Assembly: GCA_902792905.1 (NCBI GenBank)
Contig: CADBBH010000014.1
Location: 1 to 64,000, forward strand
Direction of reading: 5' to 3'
DNA length: 64,000 nt
Source of the DNA: Oscillospiraceae bacterium
GTDB lineage: Bacteria > Bacillota > Clostridia > Oscillospirales > Acutalibacteraceae
Position 1 is the stretch's first letter. Each line of letters opens with the position of its first letter. The translations under genes and the position numbers were made by a program. This document shows, one piece after another, positions 27,460 through 35,990 of the stretch. Under the pieces are notes generated by a model. It was not told where the DNA came from. It did not search any database and saw only the letters and a list, made by a program, of their open reading frames with translations.

Positions 27460-28227
27460 ATGGATAAATCACTTCGCAGACCCGTTATCGCAGGCAACTG
27501 GAAAATGAACAATACTCCTTCGGAGACCAAGGCTCTCATCGCCGAGATGAAGCCTCTCGTCGCGAATGCCGACTGCGACGTAGTTCTCTGCGTTCCCTAT
27601 ATCGACCTCTATGCTGCTCTTGAAGCCGCCGAGGGTTCAAACATCAAAATCGGCGCCGAGAACGTTCACTGGGCTGAAAAAGGCGCTTTCACAGGCGAAG
27701 TTTCCGCGAATATGCTCAAGGAAGCGGGCGTTCCCTATGTCATTATCGGCCACTCCGAGAGAAGACAGTATTTCGGCGAAACCGACGTAACCGTACGCAA
27801 CAGAGTCAGAGCCGCTCTTGACGCGGGCCTCACCATCATCCTCTGTGTTGGTGAAGTTCTCTCCGAGAGAAAGCTCGGTATCACCGCCGAGGTCGTATGC
27901 GCTCAGACCGAAATCGCTCTCGCAGGCGTCAAAGCCGAAGAGCTCAAGAATATCATTATCGCCTACGAGCCTGTATGGGCAATCGGCACGGGCGAAACCG
28001 CCACTCCCGAGCAGGCAAACGAAGTCTGCAAGATTATTCGCGATCTCATTGCCCGTCTCTACAACAAGGATGAGGCTGACAGATTCATCATCCAGTATGG
28101 CGGATCAATGAACGATGCCAATGCGGCTGAGCTTCTCGCTCAGTATGACGTTGACGGCGGCCTTATCGGCGGCGCATCGCTCAAGGCTGACAAATTCGCG
28201 GCAATCGTTGACGCTGCAAGCAAATAA
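27460..28227 (+). CDS. tpiA: Triosephosphate isomerase
   Basis: The TIM-barrel enzyme interconverts dihydroxyacetone phosphate and glyceraldehyde-3-P. Catalytic Lys is in AGNWKMN, His in IIGHSERR, Glu in AYEPVWAIGTG, and the phosphate loop is YGGSMN followed by GGLIGGASL. The 255-residue length is normal. AAGGAG lies before the ATG; 33 bases follow pgk, so the genes are co-transcribed. Confidence 0.97.
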   Translation: MDKSLRRPVIAGNWKMNNTPSETKALIAEMKPLVANADCDVVLCVPYIDLYAALEAAEGSNIKIGAENVHWAEKGAFTGEVSANMLKEAGVPYVIIGHSERRQYFGETDVTVRNRVRAALDAGLTIILCVGEVLSERKLGITAEVVCAQTEIALAGVKAEELKNIIIAYEPVWAIGTGETATPEQANEVCKIIRDLIARLYNKDEADRFIIQYGGSMNDANAAELLAQYDVDGGLIGGASLKADKFAAIVDAASK

Positions 28228-28262
28228 TCGCGGGCAGTTACATTAAGCGAAACATAAATCAT

Positions 28263-28290
28263 GCGGGTAAGCGCTGAGCTTGCCCGCTTT
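28263..28290 (+). terminator. Hairpin between tpiA and the metal permease
   Basis: GCGGGTAAGC (28263-28272) and GCTTGCCCGC (28278-28287), with one G-U pair, then TTT; a weak terminator that may allow partial read-through. Confidence 0.5.
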
Positions 28291-28318
28291 GAAACTGAAA
28301 AGGAAGGAGAGAGGAAAT

Positions 28319-29185
28319 TTGACGGATATTCTTGATATTCTCAAGGATTCGCTGATTGACACTGCGAAACTGATACCGTTTCTTTTTGCAACGTATCTGC
28401 TCATGGAATTCATTGAGCATAAGACGAGCGAAAAGAGCAAAGCGGCAATCGGACGAGCAGGGAAATTCGGACCCGTCATCGGCGGAATTCTCGGCATAAT
28501 TCCCCAGTGCGGTTTCTCCGCATCTGCGGCGTCGCTCTATTCGGGCAGAATTATCACCGCCGGCACGCTCATCGCTGTTTTTCTCTCGACCTCCGATGAG
28601 ATGCTCCCGATATGTATATCCGAGAGAGTAGCCCCTTCAATAATAATTGAAATTCTCGCGATAAAGGCGGTCGTGGCGATCATAATCGGCATCGGTATTG
28701 ATATCATTATCAGAATGGCTCATAAAGATAAGCAGGAACTCGATATCCACTGCCTCTGCGAGGATGAGCACTGCCACTGCGACGAGGACGGAATCCTGAA
28801 ATCTGCGATAAAGCATACCCTGCAGATTACTCTCTTTATCTTCATCGCGACTCTTCTGCTCGATACGGCGATTCATTTCCTCGGCGAGGAGAGATTATCA
28901 AAGATTTTTGTCGATGTTCCCGTAGCCGGATGCGCGATTTCGGCTCTCGTCGGTCTGATTCCCAACTGCGCCGCTTCGGTTGTCATTACCGAGCTCTATC
29001 TCTCGGGAATAATCAAGGCCGGAGCTATGATTGCAGGCCTGCTGACAGGCAGCGGCATAGGAATTCTCGTTCTTTTCCGCACCAACAAGCATCACTTAAA
29101 AGAAAACCTTGCAATTGTATTCACGCTCTTCATTTCCGGTGTAATAATCGGCTCATTAATCGAATTTATCGGTATAAATATGTAA
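28319..29185 (+). CDS. Putative heavy-metal permease (ArsP_2/DUF2899-like; 'putative manganese transporter')
   Basis: A membrane protein of 289 residues with two similar halves, each with a conserved Cys loop: GIIPQCGFSASAA and GLIPNCAASVVIT. Between them is a cytosolic loop rich in Cys and His (DIHCLCEDEHCHCDEDG) that could bind metal. The duplicated Cys motifs are those of the uncharacterised 10-helix metal exporter family often labelled a manganese transporter. The best start is TTG 28319, directly after AAGGAAGGAGAGAGG; no ATG fits. No manganese riboswitch is seen upstream. Substrate unknown. Confidence 0.75.
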   Translation: MTDILDILKDSLIDTAKLIPFLFATYLLMEFIEHKTSEKSKAAIGRAGKFGPVIGGILGIIPQCGFSASAASLYSGRIITAGTLIAVFLSTSDEMLPICISERVAPSIIIEILAIKAVVAIIIGIGIDIIIRMAHKDKQELDIHCLCEDEHCHCDEDGILKSAIKHTLQITLFIFIATLLLDTAIHFLGEERLSKIFVDVPVAGCAISALVGLIPNCAASVVITELYLSGIIKAGAMIAGLLTGSGIGILVLFRTNKHHLKENLAIVFTLFISGVIIGSLIEFIGINM

Positions 29186-29232
29186 AATTAACATTTTTTT
29201 AATATTTTGCTATTCCATTTTTGTTTTATTTA

Positions 29233-29241
29233 TGATATAAT
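29233..29241 (+). promoter_or_regulatory. Extended -10 promoter of the secreted beta-rich protein gene
   Basis: TGATATAAT (TATAAT at 29236-29241) without a clear -35 box, 70 bases before the start codon. Confidence 0.6.
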
Positions 29242-29310
29242 TCGCTATGTATCATCCCAAATCAGGGAAAATCTCGCCCTTAAAAAGGGCAATAAAACGG
29301 AGGATAATTT

Positions 29311-30642
29311 ATGAAAATCACCAAGAGACTTCTTGCTGCTCTCCTCGCGATGCTCATGCTCGTTTCGGGACTTGCAGTAAATGCTTCGGCTCTTAAGGCT
29401 ACAGCCGGCGATCCCGATGAAGACAATGCTGTTGTCATCACCATTTCCGAGCTTGAAAGCGGCTATTCAGTAGCTAAAGACGCCACCATTATCAAGAAGG
29501 GCACAGAAACTGTTGACTCTTCCAAGTATAAGCTCTTCCTTGAAGGCGACAAGCTTACCGTCGAAAAACTCACCGAGGGAACTTATACCATCACCGTAGT
29601 ATCCAAGAAGGACGGCGCAGAAGACATCACTGCAGATTGCACGGTTGTTATTAAAAAGACACCCGCGGCTCCCACAGGTCTTTCCAAGCTTGAAGCTACC
29701 AAGAATTCCATCAAGGTTTCTTCCATCAATGGCGCCGAATATGCCTGTGTAGCACAGGGCGCGGAAGTTACTGCATGGCAGGATTCCAATGAATTCGGCA
29801 GCCTCAAAGAAGATACCTGGTATGATGTTTATGCCAGAATCAAGGCCACCGCTGATTCCAATGCAAGCGCAACAGCCAAGATTCAGATCAAGACCATGAA
29901 GGCCGGTCCGACCACCGTCAAGGCGGTTGAAATTTCCGATGTTACTCAGAATTCCGTTACTGTAGTTCCCGTAGAGGGCTATGAGTATTCAAAAGATAAC
30001 GGTGCCAAATATCAGGATTCCAACGTATTCACAGGTCTCACCGCAGGTTCAACCATTTTTGTCAAGCAGAGATTCAAGGGCAATGAAGGTCAGGAAGCCG
30101 GCGTTGCCAGCGCAGCCAAAAATGTTGTAGTCAATAATGCAGCGAAGTATACCGCTTCCGCAGGCAATCTCAAGACTCCCGAATTTGAGAAGGCCGATGA
30201 GATTTATGCTGAAAAAGACCTCACCCTCTTTGCTTATTCCGATACCCGCAAGACCGGCGATCCGCAGTGGGGCGATACCCAGCTCGTTCCCGTAAAGTTT
30301 GAGCTTGTCAACAACGGTTCTACAGAGAAGAGCGGCGCTTTCACCCTTAACGACAGCGATAAGGGCCAGTATAAAGCAACCGTTCATCCCGATAAGGAAG
30401 GCGTTTCCTACACAGTCAAGGTTTACTACAGCAAGCAGCGTTTCGAAGGCGCATCAGGCTATAAAGAGGTTGACCAGAACACCACCAAGACCATCACCAT
30501 CAAGCCGACCAAGGAACCCAAGCAGTGGCAGAAGATTCTGAGCGGCATTCTCAACTTCATCACCACCACCATTCCCAAGATTGCAAGTGCAATAGCAAAA
30601 GTTGTTGAGTGGTATAAGAAGAACCAGCCTGCAAAATCCTGA
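29311..30642 (+). CDS. Secreted beta-rich protein with C-terminal aromatic helix
   Basis: A signal peptide (MKITKRLLAALLAMLMLVSGLAVNASA) precedes about 380 residues rich in Thr, Val, Lys and Gly with periodic strands, like bacterial Ig-like or fibronectin-type repeats (for example SSKYKLFLEGDKLTVEKL; a pair of segments each reading W/K-YQDSN..F.GL). The last 40 residues form an amphipathic helix (KILSGILNFITTTIPKIASA then VEWYKKN), reminiscent of the tails of other secreted proteins in this window. No sortase motif or S-layer domain is visible. Codon use is strongly biased like that of highly expressed genes (rpsB nearby). Function unknown; a surface or matrix protein is likely. Confidence 0.7.
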   Translation: MKITKRLLAALLAMLMLVSGLAVNASALKATAGDPDEDNAVVITISELESGYSVAKDATIIKKGTETVDSSKYKLFLEGDKLTVEKLTEGTYTITVVSKKDGAEDITADCTVVIKKTPAAPTGLSKLEATKNSIKVSSINGAEYACVAQGAEVTAWQDSNEFGSLKEDTWYDVYARIKATADSNASATAKIQIKTMKAGPTTVKAVEISDVTQNSVTVVPVEGYEYSKDNGAKYQDSNVFTGLTAGSTIFVKQRFKGNEGQEAGVASAAKNVVVNNAAKYTASAGNLKTPEFEKADEIYAEKDLTLFAYSDTRKTGDPQWGDTQLVPVKFELVNNGSTEKSGAFTLNDSDKGQYKATVHPDKEGVSYTVKVYYSKQRFEGASGYKEVDQNTTKTITIKPTKEPKQWQKILSGILNFITTTIPKIASAIAKVVEWYKKNQPAKS

Positions 30643-30675
30643 GTAAAAATTATATTATATAATTAAATATTTTAC

Positions 30676-30704
30676 TTGCAATTATGCTCTGCGTGTGATA
30701 TACT
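30676..30704 (+). promoter_or_regulatory. rpsB-tsf promoter
   Basis: TTGCAA (30676-30681), 17-base spacer, TATACT (30699-30704). Confidence 0.75.
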
Positions 30705-30831
30705 ATAGCGGCAATTCACACGCAGGGCTATTTTTACTGCCGGTGCGGGGTTGACAGCCCCGTTGCAGTATCAGGGCCTGCGGCGGTTGTGTCTGACATA
30801 AGATACAAAATCAACTAAGGAGGAAAAATCA
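30705..30831 (+). promoter_or_regulatory. Structured rpsB leader
   Basis: A 120-base leader holds nested stems CTGC/GCAG (30737-30740, 30765-30768) and CGGGG/CCCCG (30746-30750, 30758-30762). TTCACACGCAGGG (about 30714-30726) could pair back to promoter-proximal CTGCGTGTGA. Ribosomal operons are often autoregulated through such leaders; whether S2 binds here is unknown. Confidence 0.4.
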
Positions 30832-31584
30832 ATGTCAGTAGTATCCATGAAGCAATTACTCGAAGCAGGCGTCCATTTCGGACACCAGACCAGAAGATGG
30901 AACCCCAAGATGGCGGAATACATCTTCACAGAGCGTAACGGCATCTACATCATCGACCTGCAGAAGACCGTCAAGAAGCTCGAAGAAGCTTATCTTTTCG
31001 TTCGCGACATCGCTGCAGACGGCGGAGACATTCTCTTTGTCGGTACCAAGAAGCAGGCTCAGGATTCCATCAAGGAAGAGGCAGTCCGCTGCAATATGCC
31101 GTTCGTAAACGCCCGCTGGCTCGGCGGTATGCTCACCAACTTCAACACCATCAAGAAGAGAATCGCAAGACTCGGCCAGCTCAAGGCAATGGAAGCAGAC
31201 GGCACTTTTGACCGCCTGACCAAGAAGGAAGTTACCAAGCTCGCTCTCGAAATCGAGAAGCTCGAGAAGTTCCTCGGCGGTATCACCGAGATGAAGAAGC
31301 AGCCCGCTGCAATGTTCATCGTTGACCCGCGTAAAGAGAAGATTGCCGTTCTCGAGGCAAAGAAGCTCGGTATCCCCATCGTAGCTATAGTTGATACAAA
31401 CTGCGACCCCGACGAGGTCGATTACGTTATTCCCGGCAATGACGACGCTATCCGCGCTGTCAAGCTCATAGCAGGCGCTATGGCTGACGCTGTCATCGAA
31501 GGCAGACAGGGCGAGCAGAACGCTCCCGCAGCCGAAGAAGCAGCAGAAGAAACCGCAGAAGAAGCAAAGGCAGAGGAGGAATAA
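30832..31584 (+). CDS. rpsB: 30S ribosomal protein S2
   Basis: Component of the small ribosomal subunit. Starts [27 protein letters not shown], the conserved S2 opening, and has [22 protein letters not shown] and [15 protein letters not shown]. The 250 residues include an extra C-terminal Ala/Glu tail ([16 protein letters not shown]), common in Clostridia. AAGGAGG precedes the start; tsf follows after 3 bases, the standard rpsB-tsf operon. Confidence 0.98.
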   Translation: MSVVSMKQLLEAGVHFGHQTRRWNPKMAEYIFTERNGIYIIDLQKTVKKLEEAYLFVRDIAADGGDILFVGTKKQAQDSIKEEAVRCNMPFVNARWLGGMLTNFNTIKKRIARLGQLKAMEADGTFDRLTKKEVTKLALEIEKLEKFLGGITEMKKQPAAMFIVDPRKEKIAVLEAKKLGIPIVAIVDTNCDPDEVDYVIPGNDDAIRAVKLIAGAMADAVIEGRQGEQNAPAAEEAAEETAEEAKAEEE

Positions 31585-31587
31585 TAA

Positions 31588-32679
31588 ATGGCATTCACAG
31601 CTAAAGACGTTGCAGCTCTCAGAGAAAGAACCAATGTCGGCATGATGGATTGCAAGAAAGCTCTCCAGGAAGCTGACGGCGATATGGATAAGGCAGTTGA
31701 AATCCTTCGCGAAAAGGGTCTCGCTTCCGCAGCCAAGAAGGCCGGCAGAATTGCCGCCGAAGGTACTATCGGCGTTTACACCGACTCGGCAGCTTCCGCT
31801 CTCGTTGAGCTTAACTGCGAAACCGACTTTGTCGGCAACAATCCCGATTTCAAGGCACTTGCCAATCAGATAGCAAAGACCGTAGTAGCCGTTAAGCCCG
31901 CCGATGTTGAGGCGCTCGCGGCAGCTACCATCGCAGACGGCTCCGTCAGCGTAGCCGATTCCATCCAGGAGCTCTTCCTCAAGATTCGTGAGAATCTCCA
32001 GCTCCGCCGCTTCGCTCTCGTTGAGGGCACTGCCGTTTCCTATATCCACGGCGGCGGCTCCGTAGGCGTTCTCGTATCCTTTGATACCGACGCTGCCGAT
32101 AAGCCCGAATTCGCAGAGATGGGCAAGAATGTCGCGATGCAGGTCGCGGCCATGAGCCCCGAGTATCTCCGCAAGGAAGATATCTCCGCCGAAGAGCTTG
32201 AAAACATGAAGAAGATTATCGTTGAGAGCGCTCTCAATAAGCCCGATTCACTTCCGAAGCCCATTCTCCAGAGCATCGTTGAGAAGACTATCAGCGAGAA
32301 TAAATGGAGCGCAGAGGATGTCGCTGCTTATGAGGAGCAGAAGAAGAGCCAGTATCTCTTCAACTTCCTCTCAAAGGAAGGCATTGCCGCTCTCGCCGAG
32401 ACCGCTGTAGCCGGCAAGGATGAATACACCGCAAATCCGATTTTCGGCAAGGTTGTTGACGGAAGAATCAACAAGCAGCTCAAGGAAATCTGCCTGCTTG
32501 ATCAGCAGTTCGTCCGCTCCGATTTATTCGACGGCACTGTCGGCGCTTATGTCGCGGACGTAGCCAAGAAGCTCGGCGCGAACATCGCCATCACCGGCTT
32601 CACCCGCTTTGCAAAGGGCGAGGGCATCGAGAAGAAATCAGATGATTTCGCAGCCGAAGTCGCCAGCATGGTAAAATAA
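31588..32679 (+). CDS. tsf: Elongation factor Ts, with an enlarged C-terminal core
   Basis: Guanine nucleotide exchange factor for EF-Tu. The N-terminal UBA-like domain begins MAFTAKDVAALRERTNVGMMDCKKAL; the core holds LVELNCETDFVGNNPDF and the late QLKEICLLDQQFVRSD. At 363 residues it is longer than the usual ~290-310; the extra part lies about residues 210-285 (from LPKPILQSIVEK to ANPIFGKVVDGRIN), between the two core sub-domains. The rest is standard and there is no sign of frameshift. Confidence 0.96.
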   Translation: MAFTAKDVAALRERTNVGMMDCKKALQEADGDMDKAVEILREKGLASAAKKAGRIAAEGTIGVYTDSAASALVELNCETDFVGNNPDFKALANQIAKTVVAVKPADVEALAAATIADGSVSVADSIQELFLKIRENLQLRRFALVEGTAVSYIHGGGSVGVLVSFDTDAADKPEFAEMGKNVAMQVAAMSPEYLRKEDISAEELENMKKIIVESALNKPDSLPKPILQSIVEKTISENKWSAEDVAAYEEQKKSQYLFNFLSKEGIAALAETAVAGKDEYTANPIFGKVVDGRINKQLKEICLLDQQFVRSDLFDGTVGAYVADVAKKLGANIAITGFTRFAKGEGIEKKSDDFAAEVASMVK

Positions 32680-32693
32680 ATTGATATAAAATT

Positions 32694-32727
32694 ATCCGTG
32701 AGCTTTTTCGGCTCACGGATTTTTCTT
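32694..32727. terminator. Terminator after tsf
   Basis: ATCCGTGAGC (32694-32703) and GCTCACGGAT (32711-32720), followed by TTTTTCTTTTA. It separates two convergent genes. Confidence 0.9.
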
Positions 32728-33780
32728 TTATTTATTGAGGATTACTTCTCCGGGTCTGTCGAGGCAGATTGTATATGACTTTGAATAGTCCATACCCGCG
32801 CTCAGCAGGAGAGAGCGCCTTTTACAGTTATAGACCGCGCTCCAGAGAGTGATTACCTGATGCTTGAGCGTCTTGTGGCGGTAGGAGAGAACGCATTCGC
32901 TGAGCAGCTTCATCGCCTCGTCCTCGCCGATTATGCCGCCCTTCTCTTTCAGGACCGTATCTATATGCTCATATCTGTCCTGCCCTCTGCCGTCGTGATT
33001 ATCGCCGCCGGGCGTCAGGAAATAATTTGTCAGCTTCAGATTTCTGTTATTGTCATCGGGCCTGATGATGTGAGCTTTGTTATCAACATATTCGAGAATC
33101 GCGGTGTTTCCCGATTCGTCGGCAAACTGATAGTGATAGTTAATTCCGAGCAGGTCGCGCATATCATAGGATGTGAATAAATCGAGCGCCTCATCCACAT
33201 TCGCGCATTTGTCGAGCGCCGCCCTGAGCGCGACGGTAGTTACAATCGGAGTTTTTCCCGTCTCCTGCTTTGTGGCCTTCGATTTGATTTCGAGAATCGC
33301 GCAGGCGAGTCCCTTTTCGTTTATGCCGTCCATAGTCATATACGGAGCGCCGAGAATTCTGCGCGGATTTGAAGCGCTTTTCAGCGGATGATATTTCGTG
33401 CCGTAAAGGAAAAACGTGGTGTCAATCATTCCGACGCTTCTGTAGCCGTTTTCCGGGGCGGTCCAGACTGCGGCGCAGGGGGCCGCCTTATAGTCGAAAT
33501 TCCTGCCCATTATGGAATCGCCGCCGGGATTTGCGGCGTTGAAGGTTGAGCAGGCGAAGCCGCCGTGATCCGGGTTTGCCGCAATATGCGGAGCCCTGAC
33601 CTCTTTCTGAAGGTGACGGACTGTGTCGAGAATCGAAGCCGAGCCCTTCTTCAGCAGGCTGTCAAGTCCGTAGGAATTATAATAAATCATCGACCAGAGG
33701 TTATCGTCAATCTGGGTGAATGATTTGACCGTCTTTTCTGCGTTTTCTTTGGCCGCGCGGGCCGCATCTCTTCTGTTCAT
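32728..33780 (-). CDS. Linear amide C-N hydrolase (choloylglycine hydrolase/C45-like Ntn hydrolase)
   Basis: The predicted nucleophile is Cys77 in GGFACSTFNAANPGGDSIMGRNFDY; the G-x-C-S/T-x-F-N plus GRNFD pattern is that of Ntn hydrolases such as bile-salt hydrolase, penicillin acylase and C45 acyltransferases. The 76 residues before Cys77 would be removed by self-cleavage, so this is a pro-enzyme form and not the simple Met-Cys start of bile-salt hydrolases. Later motifs: GLACAILEIK and YHYQFADESGNTAILEY. No signal peptide. Start 33780 is set by GGAGGAGA. The substrate (N-acyl amino acid, bile acid or other amide) is open. Confidence 0.75.
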   Translation of the reverse strand: MNRRDAARAAKENAEKTVKSFTQIDDNLWSMIYYNSYGLDSLLKKGSASILDTVRHLQKEVRAPHIAANPDHGGFACSTFNAANPGGDSIMGRNFDYKAAPCAAVWTAPENGYRSVGMIDTTFFLYGTKYHPLKSASNPRRILGAPYMTMDGINEKGLACAILEIKSKATKQETGKTPIVTTVALRAALDKCANVDEALDLFTSYDMRDLLGINYHYQFADESGNTAILEYVDNKAHIIRPDDNNRNLKLTNYFLTPGGDNHDGRGQDRYEHIDTVLKEKGGIIGEDEAMKLLSECVLSYRHKTLKHQVITLWSAVYNCKRRSLLLSAGMDYSKSYTICLDRPGEVILNK

Positions 33781-33887
33781 GGCATCTCCTCCGCGATTAT
33801 TATAATACCAATATACACCGATTTCAATAGCGGACGGGCGGAGAACTGCGAAAAGCGGATTATTGATATAATTTTTCAAAAAAATTC

Positions 33888-33916
33888 TTGACAACTCCGA
33901 ATCTCTTTGCTATAAT
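33888..33916 (+). promoter_or_regulatory. Promoter of the tRNA-Leu genes
   Basis: TTGACA (33888-33893), 17-base spacer, TATAAT (33911-33916). Confidence 0.9.
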
Positions 33917-33944
33917 ACCAAATGTTCCGTAAGGGACGCGTCGT

Positions 33945-34028
33945 GCGAGAGTGGCGGAATAGGCAGACGCGCACGTTTGAGGGGCGTGTGTTTACGACGT
34001 ACGGGTTCAAGTCCCGTCTCTCGCACCA
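33945..34028 (+). tRNA. tRNA-Leu (anticodon GAG)
   Basis: Acceptor GCGAGAG/CTCTCGC, anticodon loop TTGAGGG (GAG), long variable arm as in Leu tRNAs, T-loop TTCAAGT and encoded CCA. Confidence 0.95.
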
Positions 34029-34032
34029 GGAA

Positions 34033-34056
34033 GGGGATTCCTCAGGAATCCCCTTT
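34033..34056 (+). terminator. Hairpin between the two tRNA-Leu genes
   Basis: GGGGATTCC (34033-34041) pairs with GGAATCCCC (34045-34053), then TTTATT; may be a partial terminator or processing signal. Confidence 0.65.
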
Positions 34057-34073
34057 ATTCATAAATTGAATAT

Positions 34074-34160
34074 GCGGGTATGGCGGAATTGGCAGACGCG
34101 TTAGATTCAGGTTCTAATGGTCGCAAGGCTGTGCAGGTTCAAGTCCTGTTACCCGCACCA
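34074..34160 (+). tRNA. tRNA-Leu (anticodon CAG), integration target
   Basis: Acceptor GCGGGTA/TACCCGC, anticodon stem TTAGA/TCTAA with loop TTCAGGT (CAG), long variable arm, encoded CCA; 87 bases. Its 3' end is repeated at 45407-45428, marking it as the attachment site of the downstream element. Confidence 0.95.
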
Positions 34161-34164
34161 AAAA
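34150..34164. other. attL core (3' end of tRNA-Leu)
   Basis: TACCCGCACCAAAAA; identical to 45414-45428. With mismatches the similarity reaches back to GTCCT at 34143 and 45407. Confidence 0.85.
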
Positions 34165-34198
34165 GGGCAGTTTTTTAACTGCCCTTAACTTTTTCTGA
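34163..34198 (+). terminator. Terminator after tRNA-Leu(CAG), supplied by the element
   Basis: AAGGGCAGTT (34163-34172) pairs with AACTGCCCTT (34177-34186), then AACTTTTT. The original host terminator is now displaced to the right end (45426-45454). Confidence 0.8.
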
Positions 34199-34284
34199 AA
34201 TAACCTAAGTTCTTATAAATCAAGCGATTTCGGATTTCTTGAATTTTTGATAAGTTAAGTTAAATCACCTTAAAATAAGTCTCA

Positions 34285-34383
34285 TTGCAGTAGTTTTGCA
34301 GTAGTAATGCAGTAGTCAAAATCCTTGTAATATAAGGTGGTATTTGATGGGGTAAAAGTTTTATGTAATTCTTATTGCAGTAG
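34285..34383. repeat. Left-end arm-type repeats (TTGCAGTAG)
   Basis: TTGCAGTAG at 34285 and 34296, ATGCAGTAG at 34307, and TTGCAGTAG at 34375. The first two are 11 bases apart, as at the right end, and lie in a longer stretch that is similar between the two ends. Probable integrase arm or excisionase sites. The rest of the 34200-34590 gap holds the cargo promoter and nothing else I can identify. Confidence 0.7.
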
Positions 34384-34493
34384 AATCAGTTTTATAATCC
34401 TTTGATAAATAAGGATACTATATATTTTTGTCCTATGAGCTTATAAAAAAGTGACAAAATCGGCTAAAATTGCACTGCGAATCTATCTTATTG

Positions 34494-34522
34494 TTGATTT
34501 TGTTCTAATTATTTATTATAAT
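34494..34522 (+). promoter_or_regulatory. Promoter of the zinc-ribbon cargo operon
   Basis: TTGATT (34494-34499), 17-base spacer, TATAAT (34517-34522), 70 bases before the first cargo gene. Confidence 0.7.
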
Positions 34523-34593
34523 TTTAGTAATACATAGTATTATTCTGATCATGATTCGAATTTGGCATTTATAACGAGTAAAGGAAGGATAAT

Positions 34594-35961
34594 ATGAAAA
34601 AACTATTGTATAACCAATATGTATATGCGGGAAACAGATATAGAGGATTTGGTGTTGCAATTCTTTGCGTAGAGTTTATGCATATATTTGCCTTCTTTGA
34701 TCCTTTGTATCCTGAAACTATATTTATGAGTGGTATAAGGAATAATATTCCACGTGTTGCAGTAATAGGTCTTTTTATGGAATTGTTAACTGTTGGATTA
34801 GGCATGTGGTTATTACAACTCGGAAAAAGAAGAAGGTTAGATTATTGCTATTCAATTAGAATTAATTCAAAGAATAGATCTGCAGATAGACAATTCAAAG
34901 TAATTGGAATAGTGTTATCGTTCGCAATCCTTGCTAGTGCTATTATGGAAATAGTTTCCCATTTTAAAGCTATATATAATGGTGGATATTGCATTCCTTT
35001 TAAATACTCTTTTTTAGGCATTGATTATAATTTTCCGCGCATACCAAATTATTTTGATGATATAGGTTACTTGATCTGTTCAATAATGTTCCTTGTTTCG
35101 TCTTTGATGATTCTTACCTTCTTTATTAGAGATTATGGCAAAAGAAAGAGTCCTTTATTTCAATCAAGTTTGATTTTGATTGGAATCTATTCGCTATATA
35201 GTCTTATACCATGGTTTTTTAGTTATTACACAAGAAATAGCACCTCATTAGATAAGCAGGAATCATTATACAAGTATTTGGATTTAGCGTTTAATTTGAT
35301 TCTTTTCGGACTTGCGTTTTTTGCGGCATATCCTCCGAAGAGTAAAAAGACCAGATTGTTATGTTTTTGTATATTAAGTGTTCCGATTGCATCATATTCT
35401 ATCTGGCTATTTGCTTCATATGTGAAATTGAGTATCGATTATTCGTTTGATTATATTATATTTGAGGCATTATTTATAAATCTCAGAAATCTGTTCCTTA
35501 TATTTCTTGTTTGGTTAATATGCTTTAAATACTATAAAAACTATAGAGTCGATTATGAGTTAGTAAAAAATGTAATACTATTTAATAAAGACAAAGGGAA
35601 TACAGACAAAGAATTATTTAATGAAGAAACAAGAATTACAGAAAGAAAACGCATTACCGATCAGACTACGGATACCAGCCTAGTTAAAAATGATAAGGAA
35701 GAAACCGCCCAATCTTCAGTTAATCCAAGCGCGTTTTTAGAAACTGGAAATAATGCCGAGGCTTCTGAAGGCTTAGCAAGCTGTAATGAAGAAATAATAG
35801 AAACAAAAGAAAAAACGGATGAAATAAAAAGTGTTAAAGAAAGCAAATCAGATGTTTCTGCACCAAAAGCAATGTTTTGTCGAAAATGCGGTGCAAAGCT
35901 AATTGAAGGAAGTTTATTCTGTAATAAATGTGGAACAAGTATAATAAACATTGATAACTAG
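34594..35961 (+). CDS. Cargo 1: polytopic membrane protein with C-terminal zinc ribbon
   Basis: About eight hydrophobic helices in residues 1-330, then a Lys/Glu-rich linker (~340-425) and a four-Cys zinc ribbon (CRKCGAKLIEGSLFCNKCGT) at the C-terminus. No transporter or enzyme motif was recognised. AAAGGAAGGA precedes the ATG. First of five rightward genes that all encode zinc-ribbon proteins with membrane or signal segments. The ribbon is almost identical to that of the next protein, even at the DNA level. Function unknown; a membrane-linked sensing or defence complex is conceivable. Confidence 0.75.
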   Translation: MKKLLYNQYVYAGNRYRGFGVAILCVEFMHIFAFFDPLYPETIFMSGIRNNIPRVAVIGLFMELLTVGLGMWLLQLGKRRRLDYCYSIRINSKNRSADRQFKVIGIVLSFAILASAIMEIVSHFKAIYNGGYCIPFKYSFLGIDYNFPRIPNYFDDIGYLICSIMFLVSSLMILTFFIRDYGKRKSPLFQSSLILIGIYSLYSLIPWFFSYYTRNSTSLDKQESLYKYLDLAFNLILFGLAFFAAYPPKSKKTRLLCFCILSVPIASYSIWLFASYVKLSIDYSFDYIIFEALFINLRNLFLIFLVWLICFKYYKNYRVDYELVKNVILFNKDKGNTDKELFNEETRITERKRITDQTTDTSLVKNDKEETAQSSVNPSAFLETGNNAEASEGLASCNEEIIETKEKTDEIKSVKESKSDVSAPKAMFCRKCGAKLIEGSLFCNKCGTSIINIDN

Positions 35962-35990
35962 TTTTCATACTTATAACCGAGGTGATAAAA

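Noticed and set aside
28228..28318. Manganese (yybP-ykoY) riboswitch before the metal permease
   Set aside because: The gap of 91 bases holds only one hairpin and none of the conserved loop sequences of that riboswitch.
30856..32049. Open frame of 397 codons on the minus strand across rpsB and tsf
   Set aside because: It is a shadow of two well-supported genes with strong codon bias; no ribosome site or promoter on the minus strand, and the product is Cys/Leu-rich without a known motif.
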